From Spartobacteria bacterium (GTDB lineage Bacteria; Verrucomicrobiota; Verrucomicrobiia; Chthoniobacterales; UBA10450), in contig PLCM01000040.1 of assembly GCA_003134765.1 (NCBI GenBank), positions 1 through 64,000 of the forward strand: DNA of 64,000 nt. Direction: 5' to 3'. The position numbers and the translations under genes are program-made. Below are positions 52,561 through 61,912 of the stretch, in pieces (position 1 is the first letter of the stretch; each line of letters opens with the position of its first letter). Below the pieces are notes generated by a model. The model had not been told where the DNA came from. It was given only the letters and a program-made list of their open reading frames with translations, and made no database searches.

Positions 52561-54549
52561 ATGACGGAGACAGAAACCACGCGCCGCTATCCGATCGGGG
52601 CAGAGTTGGTGGCAAACGGACGGGCGCATTTTCGAGTCTGGGCACCGAAAGCCAGGCGCCTGGACGTGGTGCTGGAAGGCGAGTTGGGAAAAGATCGGGA
52701 CGCAAACCCGCCTCCGCCGTGGACGGGCTCCGCCGTGGCGAGGGTCCCTCCCACCTTTGTGGAACTGGAGCGAGAGCCAACAGGGTATTTTTCCGGATCG
52801 CTCAACGCCGGCCCCGGAGCGCTTTACCGGTTTCGAATCGATGGAAACGAGAATTTTCATCCCGATCCTGCCTCGCGCTTCCAGCCGGAAGGACCGCACG
52901 GGCCGTCCTGCATCGTGGATCCCGCCCAGTTCAAATGGACGGATGCCGCCTGGCCGGGAATCAAGATGCCGGGACAGATCATGTACGAGATCCATCTCGG
53001 GACGTTCACCCCGGAAGGAACGTGGCGGGCGGCAAGGAAGGAATTGGCGGAGCTGGCCCGAATCGGGATCACGGTCATCGAGATGATGCCGATCGCCGAT
53101 TTTCCGGGCGAATTCGGCTGGGGTTATGATGGTGTCGACCTTTTCGCTCCCACCCGCCTGTACGGAACTCCCGACGATTTGCGCGCGTTTGTGAACGAAG
53201 CCCACTCGTTAGGCCTGGGCGTGATTCTCGACGTCGTTTACAACCACTTCGGCCCCGACGGGAATTATCTCGGCGTTTATTCAGACGATTATCTTCACCG
53301 GGGGCGGGTCAACGATTGGGGCGATTCCATCAACTTCGATGGGAAAAACTCCGGACCGGTCCGGGAGTTCTTCATCACCAACGGCCGGTACTGGATCGAG
53401 GAATTCCATTTCGATGGGTTTCGCTTCGACGCGACCCAGAGCATTCACGACGAGTCGGACGAATATATCGTCGGTGCGATCGGGCGCGCCGCCCGCCTAG
53501 CCGCCGCTGGGCGGTCCATCATTCTCGTTGCCGAAAACGAGTCGCAGGAAGCAAAGCTCCTTTGGCCGCGGAGCAAAGGCGGCGACGATCTCGATGCCGT
53601 CTGGAATGACGATTTGCACCACAGCGCCTACGTCGCCCTGACCGGACGGCATGAGGCCTACTACTCCGATTACCGCGGCCGGCCGCAGGAATTCGTTTCG
53701 GCTGCGAAGTACGGCTATCTCTTTCAAGGTCAGTTCTACTGGTGGCAGGATGCGGAACGCGGAATGCCGGCTCTGGGAGCGCATCCGGCCGCGTTTGTTT
53801 CGTTCCTGGAGAATCACGATCAAGTCGCCAACAGTGCGCTGGGCTCCCGAATGCGCTGTGAAAGTTCCCCCGGCGTTTATCGAGCGATGACCGCGCTGCT
53901 CCTGCTCGGCCCCTGGACGCCGCTGCTTTTCCAGGGCGAGGAATTTGGCGCGACCTCGCCGTTTGTTTTCTTTGCGGACATCGGCGACGACAATTTGCGC
54001 GAAGCGATTCGCGCCGGGCGCTTCGAGTTTCTCGCCCAATTTCCATCGATCGCGGGCGCCGAAGCGCAATGTGCTCTGCCTGTGCCGACGCAGCGGGATA
54101 CCTTCGAGCGTTGCAAATTGAACCTGGCAGAGCGCCAGACCGAACGGCCCTTTTACGATCTCCACCGCGACCTGATCCGGCTCCGCCGCGACGATTCGCG
54201 CTTCCACAAGCAAATCCCCGGCGGGGTGGACGGCGCCGTGTTAGGCGAGCAAAGTTTTCTGCTTCGTTATTTCGGCGAAGCGAACAACGAACGATTGCTC
54301 ATCGTGAATCTTGGACCTGCTCAATCATTGATTCCCGGGCCCGAGCCGCTGCTCGCGCCGCCGTATGGTTTTGAGTGGGACATGATTTGGTCGAGTGACG
54401 ATGAGCGTTACGGTGGCCCCGGCGCTGCGAAACCCATTTCGGATGAAGGCTGGTCGCTGCCGGCCGAAGCGACGATCGCGTTGCGCGCCATTCCCCGGAC
54501 GAAACCGCCCCGCAAACCGATAGAGAGGCATGCCCGAAAAACCAAGTAA
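52561..54549 (+). CDS. treZ: Malto-oligosyltrehalose trehalohydrolase-like GH13 enzyme
   Basis: ATG 52561 (MTETETTRRYPIGAELVANG) places the CBM48-like domain (AHFRVWAPKARRLDVVLEG) at the N-terminus; ATGs at 52498 and 52522 are possible. The 662-residue protein then shows the GH13 barrel: GWGYDGVDLFAPTRLYGTPD, ILDVVYNHFGPDGNY, the nucleophile Asp in FHFDGFRFDATQSI, acid Glu in ILVAENES and FLENHDQVANSALG. These match TreZ, which releases trehalose from maltooligosyl-trehalose. No TreY is present in the window. The next gene overlaps its end by 20 bases, so the two are coupled. Confidence 0.85.
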   Translation: MTETETTRRYPIGAELVANGRAHFRVWAPKARRLDVVLEGELGKDRDANPPPPWTGSAVARVPPTFVELEREPTGYFSGSLNAGPGALYRFRIDGNENFHPDPASRFQPEGPHGPSCIVDPAQFKWTDAAWPGIKMPGQIMYEIHLGTFTPEGTWRAARKELAELARIGITVIEMMPIADFPGEFGWGYDGVDLFAPTRLYGTPDDLRAFVNEAHSLGLGVILDVVYNHFGPDGNYLGVYSDDYLHRGRVNDWGDSINFDGKNSGPVREFFITNGRYWIEEFHFDGFRFDATQSIHDESDEYIVGAIGRAARLAAAGRSIILVAENESQEAKLLWPRSKGGDDLDAVWNDDLHHSAYVALTGRHEAYYSDYRGRPQEFVSAAKYGYLFQGQFYWWQDAERGMPALGAHPAAFVSFLENHDQVANSALGSRMRCESSPGVYRAMTALLLLGPWTPLLFQGEEFGATSPFVFFADIGDDNLREAIRAGRFEFLAQFPSIAGAEAQCALPVPTQRDTFERCKLNLAERQTERPFYDLHRDLIRLRRDDSRFHKQIPGGVDGAVLGEQSFLLRYFGEANNERLLIVNLGPAQSLIPGPEPLLAPPYGFEWDMIWSSDDERYGGPGAAKPISDEGWSLPAEATIALRAIPRTKPPRKPIERHARKTK

Positions 54550-56593
54550 TACGCCGGTCGTGTTGCGATCGATGATCTGGGATCCCGCGCATCCTTCGCG
54601 CGAGGTCCTGCTCAACCGTGAGTGGCTCGTCACTAATGGCCTCGGCGGCTACGCGTCGGGCACCGTCTCCGGTGCCATCACCCGGAAATATCATGGCATT
54701 TTGGTGGCCGCATTGCCAGCGCCGCTGGGCCGCGTGGTAATGTGGAACCATGTCTCGGAGTTTCTGCACTTCGACGGCGATGAAGTTGTGTCGTTAGGCG
54801 CGGAGGAACGCGCCGGAGGCCAGCTCGATTTGAAAAGCGCGGAGTATTTGCGCGAATTCCGCCTCGAAGACGGAATGCCGGTCTGGATTTATCACGTCCG
54901 CGACCTTGTCGTCGAGAAGCGCATCTCGATGCCTCATTTGCAAAACACGGTCCACGTCAGCTACCGGATCACCGGTGCAGGAAAACCGCCGCGGCTCGAG
55001 CTGCGGCCCGCGTTTCACTTCCGACATCACGAAGAGGCGGTGGACCTGCCCCTCGCGGAACCTTACAAGCTGAGTGCGACCGGCGATCGCTACGAGATCG
55101 TCTCGGCTCGCCGGAAATATGGGGCATTGCGGATGCGGCTGTGTGGTCATGCCACGGCGTTCACGATCGCGACGGCGAGAATTCAACAAGTTGTCTATCG
55201 GATCGAACAGGCCCGCGGTTATTCCTTCGAAGGCCAACTGTGGAGCCCGGGCTTTTTCCAGGTCGATCTCGCGGATGAAGGAACTGCCACCCTGATCGGT
55301 TCGACCGAGCCGTGGGATATTATCGATGTGTTAAGTCCAGCGGAGGTGCTCGCCTCGGAGCGGGAACGGCGGGCGCGGCTGCTGGAAGACGCCGAGCCCG
55401 AGGCGCAGACGGGCGTGGCCGCGGAACTCGTTTTCGCAGGGGATCAGTTCGTCATCACTCCAGCGGGCCGCGCCCAGGAGGCGGCGCGCGCGCATGCGGC
55501 CGGAGATGAAGTTCGCACGGTGATCGCGGGCTACCACTGGTTCACCGACTGGGGGCGAGACACGATGATCAGCCTGGAGGGATTAACGCTCGTGACCGGA
55601 CGAAGCCTGGAAGCGGGATACATCCTGCGGACCTTCGCGCATTACGTCCGCGATGGACTGATCCCAAACATGTTTCCGGACCGGCAGAAGGACGGACTGT
55701 ATCACACGGCGGACGCAACCCTCTGGTTCTTTCATGCGCTCGGGCGTTACCTGAAAAAAGCGGAAGACCACATTACCCGGCGGCTTCTCTTGCCGATTCT
55801 GGTCGACATCGCGGAGCATCATCTGCGCGGAACGAAATTTAACATTCACGTCGATCCGGAGGACGGACTGCTCGCGCAAGGCCAGGAAGGTTATCAGCTC
55901 ACCTGGATGGATGCGAAGATGGGCGATTGGGTGGTGACACCGCGGCGAGGGAAGGCCGTGGAGCTAAACGCGCTTTGGTTTAATGCGCTGAAGCTCCTTG
56001 AAGGGTGGCTAATCGACAATGGCGACAGCGACGCCGCGCAGCGATACGCGCAACATGCGGATCTCACCCGCGAGTCTTTCAACCGGCGGTTTTGGTTTGA
56101 AGAGGGCGGCCATCTTTACGACGTCGTGGACGTGGACGGCGGAGGTGAGAACGATCCGTCCTGCCGCCCCAACCAGTTATTTGCGATCTCGCTCGACCAT
56201 CCGGTGCTGGACCGGGCGCGCTGGAAATCGGTGGTCGATGTCGCGGAGCGGGAATTACTCACACCCGTCGGACTTCGGTCGCTCTCGCCGAAACATCCGG
56301 ATTACAAACCGATTTACGGGGGCGATCTTCGATCAAGGGATGGCGCCTATCACCAGGGCACGGTTTGGGCGTGGCTGATCGGGCCATTCGTTGACGCGTG
56401 GTTGAAAGTGCATCCCGGGGAAAATGCGAAGGCGCGGACGTTCCTGGAGCGCTTCCCGGAAAGCATGAACGAAAACGGAATCGGCACGATCAGCGAGGTG
56501 TTCGATGCGCGCGAACCCCACACCGCCGGAGGCTGCATCGCACAGGCCTGGAGCGTGGCGGAGGTCCTTCGTTCCTGGGTCAAGACGGCCTAG
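54530..56593 (+). CDS. Glycogen debranching enzyme (amylo-alpha-1,6-glucosidase, GH133)
   Basis: The protein has 687 residues. The N-terminal GDE_N domain begins REWLVTNGLGGYASGTVSGA then TRKYHGILVAALPAP, and the C-terminal alpha/alpha barrel carries AGYHWFTDWGRDTMISLEGL, PNMFPDRQKDGLYHTADATL, QLTWMDAKMGDWVVTPR and GLRSLSPKHPDYKPIYGGD. This is the archaeal/bacterial GDE type that trims alpha-1,6 branches of glycogen. The start overlaps the treZ end by 20 bases, suggesting glycogen is debranched and partly routed to trehalose. The stop overlaps the end of the disrupted gene on the other strand. Confidence 0.9.
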   Translation: MPEKPSNTPVVLRSMIWDPAHPSREVLLNREWLVTNGLGGYASGTVSGAITRKYHGILVAALPAPLGRVVMWNHVSEFLHFDGDEVVSLGAEERAGGQLDLKSAEYLREFRLEDGMPVWIYHVRDLVVEKRISMPHLQNTVHVSYRITGAGKPPRLELRPAFHFRHHEEAVDLPLAEPYKLSATGDRYEIVSARRKYGALRMRLCGHATAFTIATARIQQVVYRIEQARGYSFEGQLWSPGFFQVDLADEGTATLIGSTEPWDIIDVLSPAEVLASERERRARLLEDAEPEAQTGVAAELVFAGDQFVITPAGRAQEAARAHAAGDEVRTVIAGYHWFTDWGRDTMISLEGLTLVTGRSLEAGYILRTFAHYVRDGLIPNMFPDRQKDGLYHTADATLWFFHALGRYLKKAEDHITRRLLLPILVDIAEHHLRGTKFNIHVDPEDGLLAQGQEGYQLTWMDAKMGDWVVTPRRGKAVELNALWFNALKLLEGWLIDNGDSDAAQRYAQHADLTRESFNRRFWFEEGGHLYDVVDVDGGGENDPSCRPNQLFAISLDHPVLDRARWKSVVDVAERELLTPVGLRSLSPKHPDYKPIYGGDLRSRDGAYHQGTVWAWLIGPFVDAWLKVHPGENAKARTFLERFPESMNENGIGTISEVFDAREPHTAGGCIAQAWSVAEVLRSWVKTA

Positions 56594-56831
56594 GATTGCT
56601 GGCCGAACATGCCGCCGAGCTTGCCTTTGAGAAGCTCGCCCGCTTCGGCCTCGAGCGCGCCGAGCGTTCCCTCCGTTCCACCGGTCATCAGGGCATCAGG
56701 GCATCGAGATGGGAGGCAATCGGTGGGGGCAGCTTGGTTTTCAAAAAGTCGATTACGGCGGTGACGGCCTTTTGGGCGTCTTCCTGGCTCATGCCCGTTT
56801 TCTGGGCAACAACGTTAACGAGTTCGTTCAT
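56590..56831 (-). pseudogene. Small helical protein broken by an 8-base tandem duplication
   Basis: From ATG 56831 the frame reads MNELVNVVAQKTGMSQEDAQ, then KAVTAVIDFLKTKLPPPIAS and HLDALMP-stop. The stop is caused by a tandem CCCTGATG-CCCTGATG. Removing one copy restores DALMTGGTEGTLGALEAEAG and ELLKGKLGGMFGQQS-stop at 56590, a natural Gly-rich end. The restored roughly 78-residue protein resembles DUF2267/DUF937-like small helical proteins. The duplication could be reversible by slippage, be a fixed lesion, or be an assembly error. Its stop overlaps that of the debranching enzyme gene on the other strand. Confidence 0.7.
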
Positions 56832-56935
56832 AAGCACCACCCTGAGAGGTCGGTAGCAAATTGGCGATAGCCCAATTTTCAAGCAACGGGCACTGATTTG
56901 CGCCCAATCCCCGCCCCGGCTTCGAACTAGTCTTG

Positions 56936-57976
56936 ATGCCTGAAACCGTCGTCGAGTTAACGCAAAAGACCGAGGTGCGCGAAGCGCTCGCCCAAACCGG
57001 GGGAAAGCCGAAGATCAAGGCGCAGACCACGGACAAGTTCTGGTTTGCCACCCATGTCTTCGTCCTGCTGGGAAGCACGGCAGTTTGGCTGTTGCTCGGA
57101 TGGAACCTCATCCCCCTTCCGCAACCCCATCTCGATCTGCTTCAGCGCGCGACTCGGGCCACCGTCTTCATCGTCGTCGTTCTCGCCATCGCGAAGGCGG
57201 TTTCGGTTTACGCGATCGGTCGCATCTCGGATGCCTCCACCTGTTTCACGCTGCGCCGCATTCTTCACCTCGTGGTCGGCATCGTCATCGTGCTTATCGG
57301 CCTCTCGATCTTTTTTGCGAATTGGTACACGGCCTTGATTTCGGTTGGGGTTATTTCGGTCATCGTCGGACTTTCCGTCCAGACGCCGATGTCGAGTTTC
57401 ATCGGCTGGATTTACATCCTGGTCCGCCGGCCCTATCGGGTAGGCGATCGGATCAAAATCGGCGACGCCACCGGAGACGTGATCGACGTTAGCTACATCG
57501 ACACAACGCTCTGGGAATTCGGAGGTTCATTTCTCTCGACCGATCATCCCAGCGGCCGCGTGATCAAGTTCCCGAATGCGAAAGTCCTCGGCGAAATGGT
57601 CTACAATTATTCCTGGCCGCTCTTCCCCTATATTTGGAACGAGATCAAATTCCAGATCGCGTACCAGAGCGATTTGCAGTTTGTGGCGAGCACGATGGAA
57701 CGCATCGTGGAGGAGGAAATTGGAGATGAAATGGAGGATCGCGTCACCGTCTATCGCGACCTGCTGGCCAAGACTCCGGTGAACGAACTCGAAGTGCGCG
57801 CGCATCCGCGCGTCTTCTTCCGGGTGGATGAAGTGACGTGGATCGACGCGATCGTTCGTTACGTCGTCCCGCCCCGGGAGGCGGGCGCGGTCAAGACCCG
57901 GCTCATTCCGAAATTGCTCGCGGCCCTGAACGCCGAGCCGGAAAAAGTAATGTTCCCGGCCGGCACGAATCGGTGA
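56936..57976 (+). CDS. MscS-family mechanosensitive channel
   Basis: ATG 56936 gives 346 residues. After a short cytosolic N-terminus there are about four membrane helices; the last carries the pore-lining YTALISVGVISVIVGLSVQT and is followed by PMSSFIGWIYILVRRPYRVG and DRIKIGDATGDVIDVSYIDT, the MscS beta domain. The C-terminal alpha/beta vestibule domain follows (VIKFPNAKVLGEMVYNYSWP). Such channels open under membrane tension and release solutes on osmotic downshock. Nothing suggests an operon. Confidence 0.88.
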   Translation: MPETVVELTQKTEVREALAQTGGKPKIKAQTTDKFWFATHVFVLLGSTAVWLLLGWNLIPLPQPHLDLLQRATRATVFIVVVLAIAKAVSVYAIGRISDASTCFTLRRILHLVVGIVIVLIGLSIFFANWYTALISVGVISVIVGLSVQTPMSSFIGWIYILVRRPYRVGDRIKIGDATGDVIDVSYIDTTLWEFGGSFLSTDHPSGRVIKFPNAKVLGEMVYNYSWPLFPYIWNEIKFQIAYQSDLQFVASTMERIVEEEIGDEMEDRVTVYRDLLAKTPVNELEVRAHPRVFFRVDEVTWIDAIVRYVVPPREAGAVKTRLIPKLLAALNAEPEKVMFPAGTNR

Positions 57977-58019
57977 GTCGTGTTTGCTTGAGTCGCGATT
58001 ACAGCCGATTACTTCGCCG

Positions 58020-59036
58020 ATGCATTTCCGAGTTCTCGTTCTTCTGTTCGCGTTTGCCACTGTCGCCGCGAAACCTGTCGTCAAAAAAGCAGAAACGGCC
58101 GGGCCAAACCCGTCGCCGAAACCAAAAGCATCGGTGTCGAAGACGATCCCCGTCGCCCTGCCGAATTACGACGAAGAAACCAGTGTAAAGCTCCAGATTT
58201 TTCTCGACAACAACGACTTCGGTCCCGGCAAAATCGACGGCCGAATGGGCGAGTTTTTCGGGAAGGCCCTCGTTCATTACAAGCGCGCCCATGGCATGGC
58301 GGAAACCGGCGCGGTCGATTCCTGGCTGCTCGATCAGGTGCCCGAGACTTATACGACCTTCACCATCCCGCCGGAGGCGCTGAACTTCGTTGGGCAGACG
58401 GCAAGCAAACCGTCGGAGCAGGCGAAGCTCAAGAAGTTGAACTACGGCTCATTGCTCGAGCTGGTCGCAGAGCGGTATCATTCCGCGGAGGATTTTCTCA
58501 AGAAAATCAATCCGGGAATGAAACTCGAGAATTTGAAACCAGGGGACACGGTGAAAGTGCCAAACGTGCTGCCATTCAAGATCGAGGATTTGCACGAAGG
58601 TTTCGCCGAAAAGAACCCCGCGTTCGCCAATCGTAAGATCTATATCGACACGAAAGATCGCTTTCTTCTCATTTACGACGACAAGCAGCTCGTCGCGGAG
58701 TTTCCGATCACGCCCGGCTCAACGACCCTGCCCGCGCCGATGGGTCTCTGGAAAATTCTCGGCATTGCGACGCTTCCTGTTTTCCGGCACGACGAAGGCG
58801 TCCTCCAGCACGGTCAAAAATCAGACGTGTTCTATAACCTTCCCCCGGGTCCCAATAATCCGGTGGGCATTCTCTGGATGGGTTTGAACAAACCGCACGT
58901 TGGCATTCACGGGACGAACAATCCGGAGACGATTGGCCGGGCCGCCAGCCACGGCTGCATTCGGACGGCGAACTGGGACGCCGCGCGCGTGAAAGAGCTG
59001 GTCACGGTCGGCAACGCGGTCTCGATCTTCCGGTAG
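58020..59036 (+). CDS. L,D-transpeptidase with peptidoglycan-binding and LysM-like domains
   Basis: ATG 58020 (MHFRVLVLLFAFATVAAKPV) gives a signal peptide and 338 residues; the frame is open 36 bases further upstream. Domains in order are a PG_binding_1-like helix bundle (SVKLQIFLDNNDFGPGKIDG..), a LysM-like segment (NYGSLLELVAERYHSAEDFL..INPGMKLENLKPGDTVKVPN) and a YkuD catalytic domain with HVGIHGTNNPETIGRAASHG and CIRTANWDA (His and Cys of the active site). It probably forms 3-3 cross-links in the periplasm. Its architecture differs from the lipoprotein form at 45.5-46.1 kb. Confidence 0.88.
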   Translation: MHFRVLVLLFAFATVAAKPVVKKAETAGPNPSPKPKASVSKTIPVALPNYDEETSVKLQIFLDNNDFGPGKIDGRMGEFFGKALVHYKRAHGMAETGAVDSWLLDQVPETYTTFTIPPEALNFVGQTASKPSEQAKLKKLNYGSLLELVAERYHSAEDFLKKINPGMKLENLKPGDTVKVPNVLPFKIEDLHEGFAEKNPAFANRKIYIDTKDRFLLIYDDKQLVAEFPITPGSTTLPAPMGLWKILGIATLPVFRHDEGVLQHGQKSDVFYNLPPGPNNPVGILWMGLNKPHVGIHGTNNPETIGRAASHGCIRTANWDAARVKELVTVGNAVSIFR

Positions 59037-59045
59037 CGCAGCACC

Positions 59046-59205
59046 GTCATCCCGAGGCAGGCGAAGCGCGCCGAGGGACCCCGCAAGCGCTCAATCGCTC
59101 CCGCGAAACGAGAGGCCCACTCCGTCATCCCACGCTTCCCGTTTGGCGGTAGCCGATATTGCAACTGTGAGGTCCGTCGGCGCGCCACGCCAGCCTCGGG
59201 ATGAC
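59046..59205. repeat. Family C inverted-repeat element, long form
   Basis: GTCATCCCGAGGCaggCGAAG and the inverted GCCTCGGGATGAC mark its ends, with GCGCCGAGGGACC and GGTCCGTCGGCGCG as inner arms and ATTGCAACTGTGAGG near the right. About 160 bases. The copy at 61913 shares the same arms and the GAGGGACCTCACAGTTGCAA stretch, so the two flank the sigma/anti-sigma pair. Confidence 0.75.
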
Positions 59206-59226
59206 AGGTCGTTCGATCGTTCCTGA

Positions 59227-59262
59227 AGAAATTTCGCGCGGATTGGGCAGTTCGTGCGTCTA
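59227..59262 (+). promoter_or_regulatory. Possible ECF-type promoter of the sigma gene
   Basis: Upstream of the sigma gene lies GAAATTTCGCG.. and, further on, TGCGTCTAG. CGTCTA-like -10 boxes are typical of promoters read by ECF sigma factors, many of which activate their own genes. The -35 box is not clear and the spacing is long, so this is a weak call. Confidence 0.25.
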
Positions 59263-59282
59263 GGCTGGTAGATCGACAAAAA

Positions 59283-59825
59283 ATGGACTCATCCGAACAC
59301 GCAATTTACCGCGCCGCCATCCAGGGGGATCGCGACGCTTTCGAAATCGTGATCCGCTCGGTCAGCCGGAACCTGTTCGCGATCGCCTACGGGATTCTGC
59401 AGAACCGCGAGGAAGCGGAAGATGTCGTCCAGGACACTTTGGTGAAGGCCTGGAAATCGCGCTGGCGGGTGCGGGACTCGGACAAGCTTCCGGCGTGGCT
59501 TTCGAGCGTGGCGCGGCATCGCGCCCGCGACCTGGCGAGGAAGCGCCGCCCGGAGCCGTTGCCGGAAGCTTTTGAAGCAGACGAGGTGGTTGAGTTCGAA
59601 AGCGCAGGACAAAAAGCGGACCTCGATGGCGAGGTCCGCTCGGCCCTGGCGCAACTCCCCGAGCTGCACCGGGTGGCGCTGACCCTCCGATATTTTGAAG
59701 AGCTCGACTACGGGACGATCGAAAAAACCCTCGGCCTGACGAACGGCGCCTTACGCGGAATTCTCGGCCGAGCTCTCGGCCTCATGCGGAAACGGCTGAA
59801 GCCGGCCCTCGCCTCAACCGGATAA
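59283..59825 (+). CDS. ECF-type RNA polymerase sigma factor
   Basis: The 180-residue protein has sigma region 2 (FEIVIRSVSRNLFAIAYGIL then NREEAEDVVQDTLVKAWKSR, the -10 recognition part) and region 4 (LPELHRVALTLRYFEELDYG then TIEKTLGLTNGALRGILGRA, a helix-turn-helix for -35 recognition). An acidic linker (EAFEADEVVEFESAGQKADL) joins them. It redirects RNA polymerase under an unknown, probably envelope, signal. The anti-sigma/DUF4349 gene begins 4 bases after its stop. Confidence 0.92.
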   Translation: MDSSEHAIYRAAIQGDRDAFEIVIRSVSRNLFAIAYGILQNREEAEDVVQDTLVKAWKSRWRVRDSDKLPAWLSSVARHRARDLARKRRPEPLPEAFEADEVVEFESAGQKADLDGEVRSALAQLPELHRVALTLRYFEELDYGTIEKTLGLTNGALRGILGRALGLMRKRLKPALASTG

Positions 59826-59829
59826 TCCT

Positions 59830-61893
59830 ATGGCAACGACCCACGAACAAATTGACGAAATGCTGGCGGCCGATCTCCACGACGAGCTGACGGCCACCGA
59901 ACGCGTTGAATTCCACGCCCACCTGGTTGAGTGCGCGGAATGCCGTCAGGCTTTTCAGGAAGGAAAAAATATGAACAGAATTCTTAACGAAATAATGGCC
60001 GACAAAAGGGCAGACGCCGGTTTCGAGCAGCGCATGGTCTCGCGCTTTCGCGATCGCGTTCCAAAACGAGCAGGGCTAATCGGCCTGGTTACCGATCTTC
60101 TGCGGGTGCGCGCGGTCCAGTTGACGGCGGCCGCCGCGATCCTGCTGGCTCTCGCGCAGATGGGAAGAATGATCACGGGCGAATCCGCGAGCCCGAAACT
60201 GCGCGACGAGGATTCGGCAACGATGTTGGAAAACGCGAGTGGCGTCGATAAGGCAGGAGCCACTCGGGATGCGGGAGTATTTGCCAAAACGGACGACCGT
60301 TTGAAAGCCCTGAGCCCCGTAACCCAAAATGCTCCACCGCCGTCGCCCCCGCTCGATGCTGTCACTTCCACGGTGCCGAAGCCGCGGACAGAAATGGTCG
60401 CGGGCCTGACCAAAACAAAAAAATCCGAATTCAAAGACGAAAAAGCGCCGGCTTCAGCGGCCGAAACGACCGCTGAAACACCGGCGGAGCCTTCCGCCTC
60501 CCCCTCGTCAGTTGGGCCCACGGCAAACCGGAAATTGATTCGCAATGCGACGGCGGAGCTGGAGGTTGCCAGCTTCGACGACTCGATCCAGAAGGTCACG
60601 GCCTTCGCCTCGGAAGAGAAAGGTTACGTGGCCACGACCAGCTCGGAGAAACAGGAAAACGGGAAACTGCGCGGCGAAATCGTCGTGAAAGTTCTGCCGG
60701 ATAACCTGGACCGCTTTCTCGGAAAGCTCCGCGGGATTGGCGACCTGAAGAACCAGGCGCTCACGACCGAGGACGTAACGAAGGCCTACTTCGACACGGA
60801 ATCACGATTGAAGAACGCGCGCCTCATGGAGCAGCGTCTCATCGAGATCCTGAAGACCAAGAGCAAGGATGTCGCCGATCTGCTCGAAGTGGAAAAAGAA
60901 CTGGGGCGCGTCCGCGAACAGATCGAGACGATGCAGGGCGAACTCAAGTTCATGGATTCGCAGGTGGCGTTCGCGACCGTGACGATCACCCTGGCCGAAA
61001 AGAACATGAATATTCCGGCGGCGTTCCTCTTGAAGGAAAAGGCGCAGCTCTCGCTCTACGCGACGGAAGTTGAGAAGACTTACAACGAGATCAAGGCGCT
61101 CGCGTCACCGAAAGTCCAGATCACGAATGCGCAGATCGACCGGGACAATACCGGCCGCGTCTCCGCGCGGTTGAGCCTGTTGCTGGCGCCGGAGGAAAGC
61201 GAAGCCGTCATCGCCAGGATCAAAGGCATGGCGCGGGTCGAGAATTTCCAGGTGCAAACCGACCGCGTCTCGCAGGGCGGCGACGGGCTCGGAGAAAACG
61301 CAAAGACAGAACGCGACAAGGTGGAGCTGAACATCACCCTCTCGCGCGACGAACAGGAAATCGCGTTGCAGCAAACGTCGTTGCGCATCCAGACCCCGGA
61401 AGTGAACGACAAAGCGAAACAACTGCGGGCCATCGCCGAGCAACAGAATGGCCGGATCCGCAGCTCTTCGTTTTCACGCGACACCAATGGGCGCGAATAC
61501 GCGAACGTTTCGCTGCGCGTCCCAATGAAGAATTACAACGCACTGATCCAGTCGTTGAACGGGCTGGGCAACGTAGAAAACGTCAGCGTGCGGCGCGACG
61601 ATCGCCCGGACTCGCAGGTCGACGAAGCGAATGCTCCGGCGGATGTTTCGATCCAGGTTTACAGTCAGGGAAACATCGTTTCGGAGGAAACCGGAATCTG
61701 GGCGACCCTGCGCCGGACCATTGGCCAGGGCGCAGCTGCGTTGATGTGGAGCGTGCGGATGATTGGGGTGGCGGTCGCGTTTCTCGCGCCGTGGGCATTG
61801 ATCATCGGCGCGGTCGGCTGGGTCGCGCGGCGGGTGTCGCGGGCGCGCACGGCGCGGAAGCAGGCGGCGGATCAGGAAGCCGGACGGAGTTAG
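59830..61893 (+). CDS. Anti-sigma factor fused to DUF4349 repeats
   Basis: The protein has 687 residues. The N-terminus carries an anti-sigma zinc motif, HLVECAEC (Hx3Cx2C), about residues 31-38, followed by a membrane helix (VQLTAAAAILLALAQM), so the sigma-binding part is cytosolic. A disordered Pro/Ser/Thr linker leads to a DUF4349 domain (RKLIRNATAELEVASFDDSI.., YFDTESRLKNARLMEQRLIE coiled coil). Two more similar alpha/beta units follow (around RVSARLSLLLAPEESEAVIA and EYANVSLRVPMKNYNALIQS). It ends with a second membrane helix (VAVAFLAPWALIIGAVGWVA) and a basic tail. The DUF4349 part would sense or act in the periplasm and control the sigma factor. Confidence 0.85.
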   Translation: MATTHEQIDEMLAADLHDELTATERVEFHAHLVECAECRQAFQEGKNMNRILNEIMADKRADAGFEQRMVSRFRDRVPKRAGLIGLVTDLLRVRAVQLTAAAAILLALAQMGRMITGESASPKLRDEDSATMLENASGVDKAGATRDAGVFAKTDDRLKALSPVTQNAPPPSPPLDAVTSTVPKPRTEMVAGLTKTKKSEFKDEKAPASAAETTAETPAEPSASPSSVGPTANRKLIRNATAELEVASFDDSIQKVTAFASEEKGYVATTSSEKQENGKLRGEIVVKVLPDNLDRFLGKLRGIGDLKNQALTTEDVTKAYFDTESRLKNARLMEQRLIEILKTKSKDVADLLEVEKELGRVREQIETMQGELKFMDSQVAFATVTITLAEKNMNIPAAFLLKEKAQLSLYATEVEKTYNEIKALASPKVQITNAQIDRDNTGRVSARLSLLLAPEESEAVIARIKGMARVENFQVQTDRVSQGGDGLGENAKTERDKVELNITLSRDEQEIALQQTSLRIQTPEVNDKAKQLRAIAEQQNGRIRSSSFSRDTNGREYANVSLRVPMKNYNALIQSLNGLGNVENVSVRRDDRPDSQVDEANAPADVSIQVYSQGNIVSEETGIWATLRRTIGQGAAALMWSVRMIGVAVAFLAPWALIIGAVGWVARRVSRARTARKQAADQEAGRS

Positions 61894-61912
61894 ACAGCGC
61901 AATCGAAACGGG

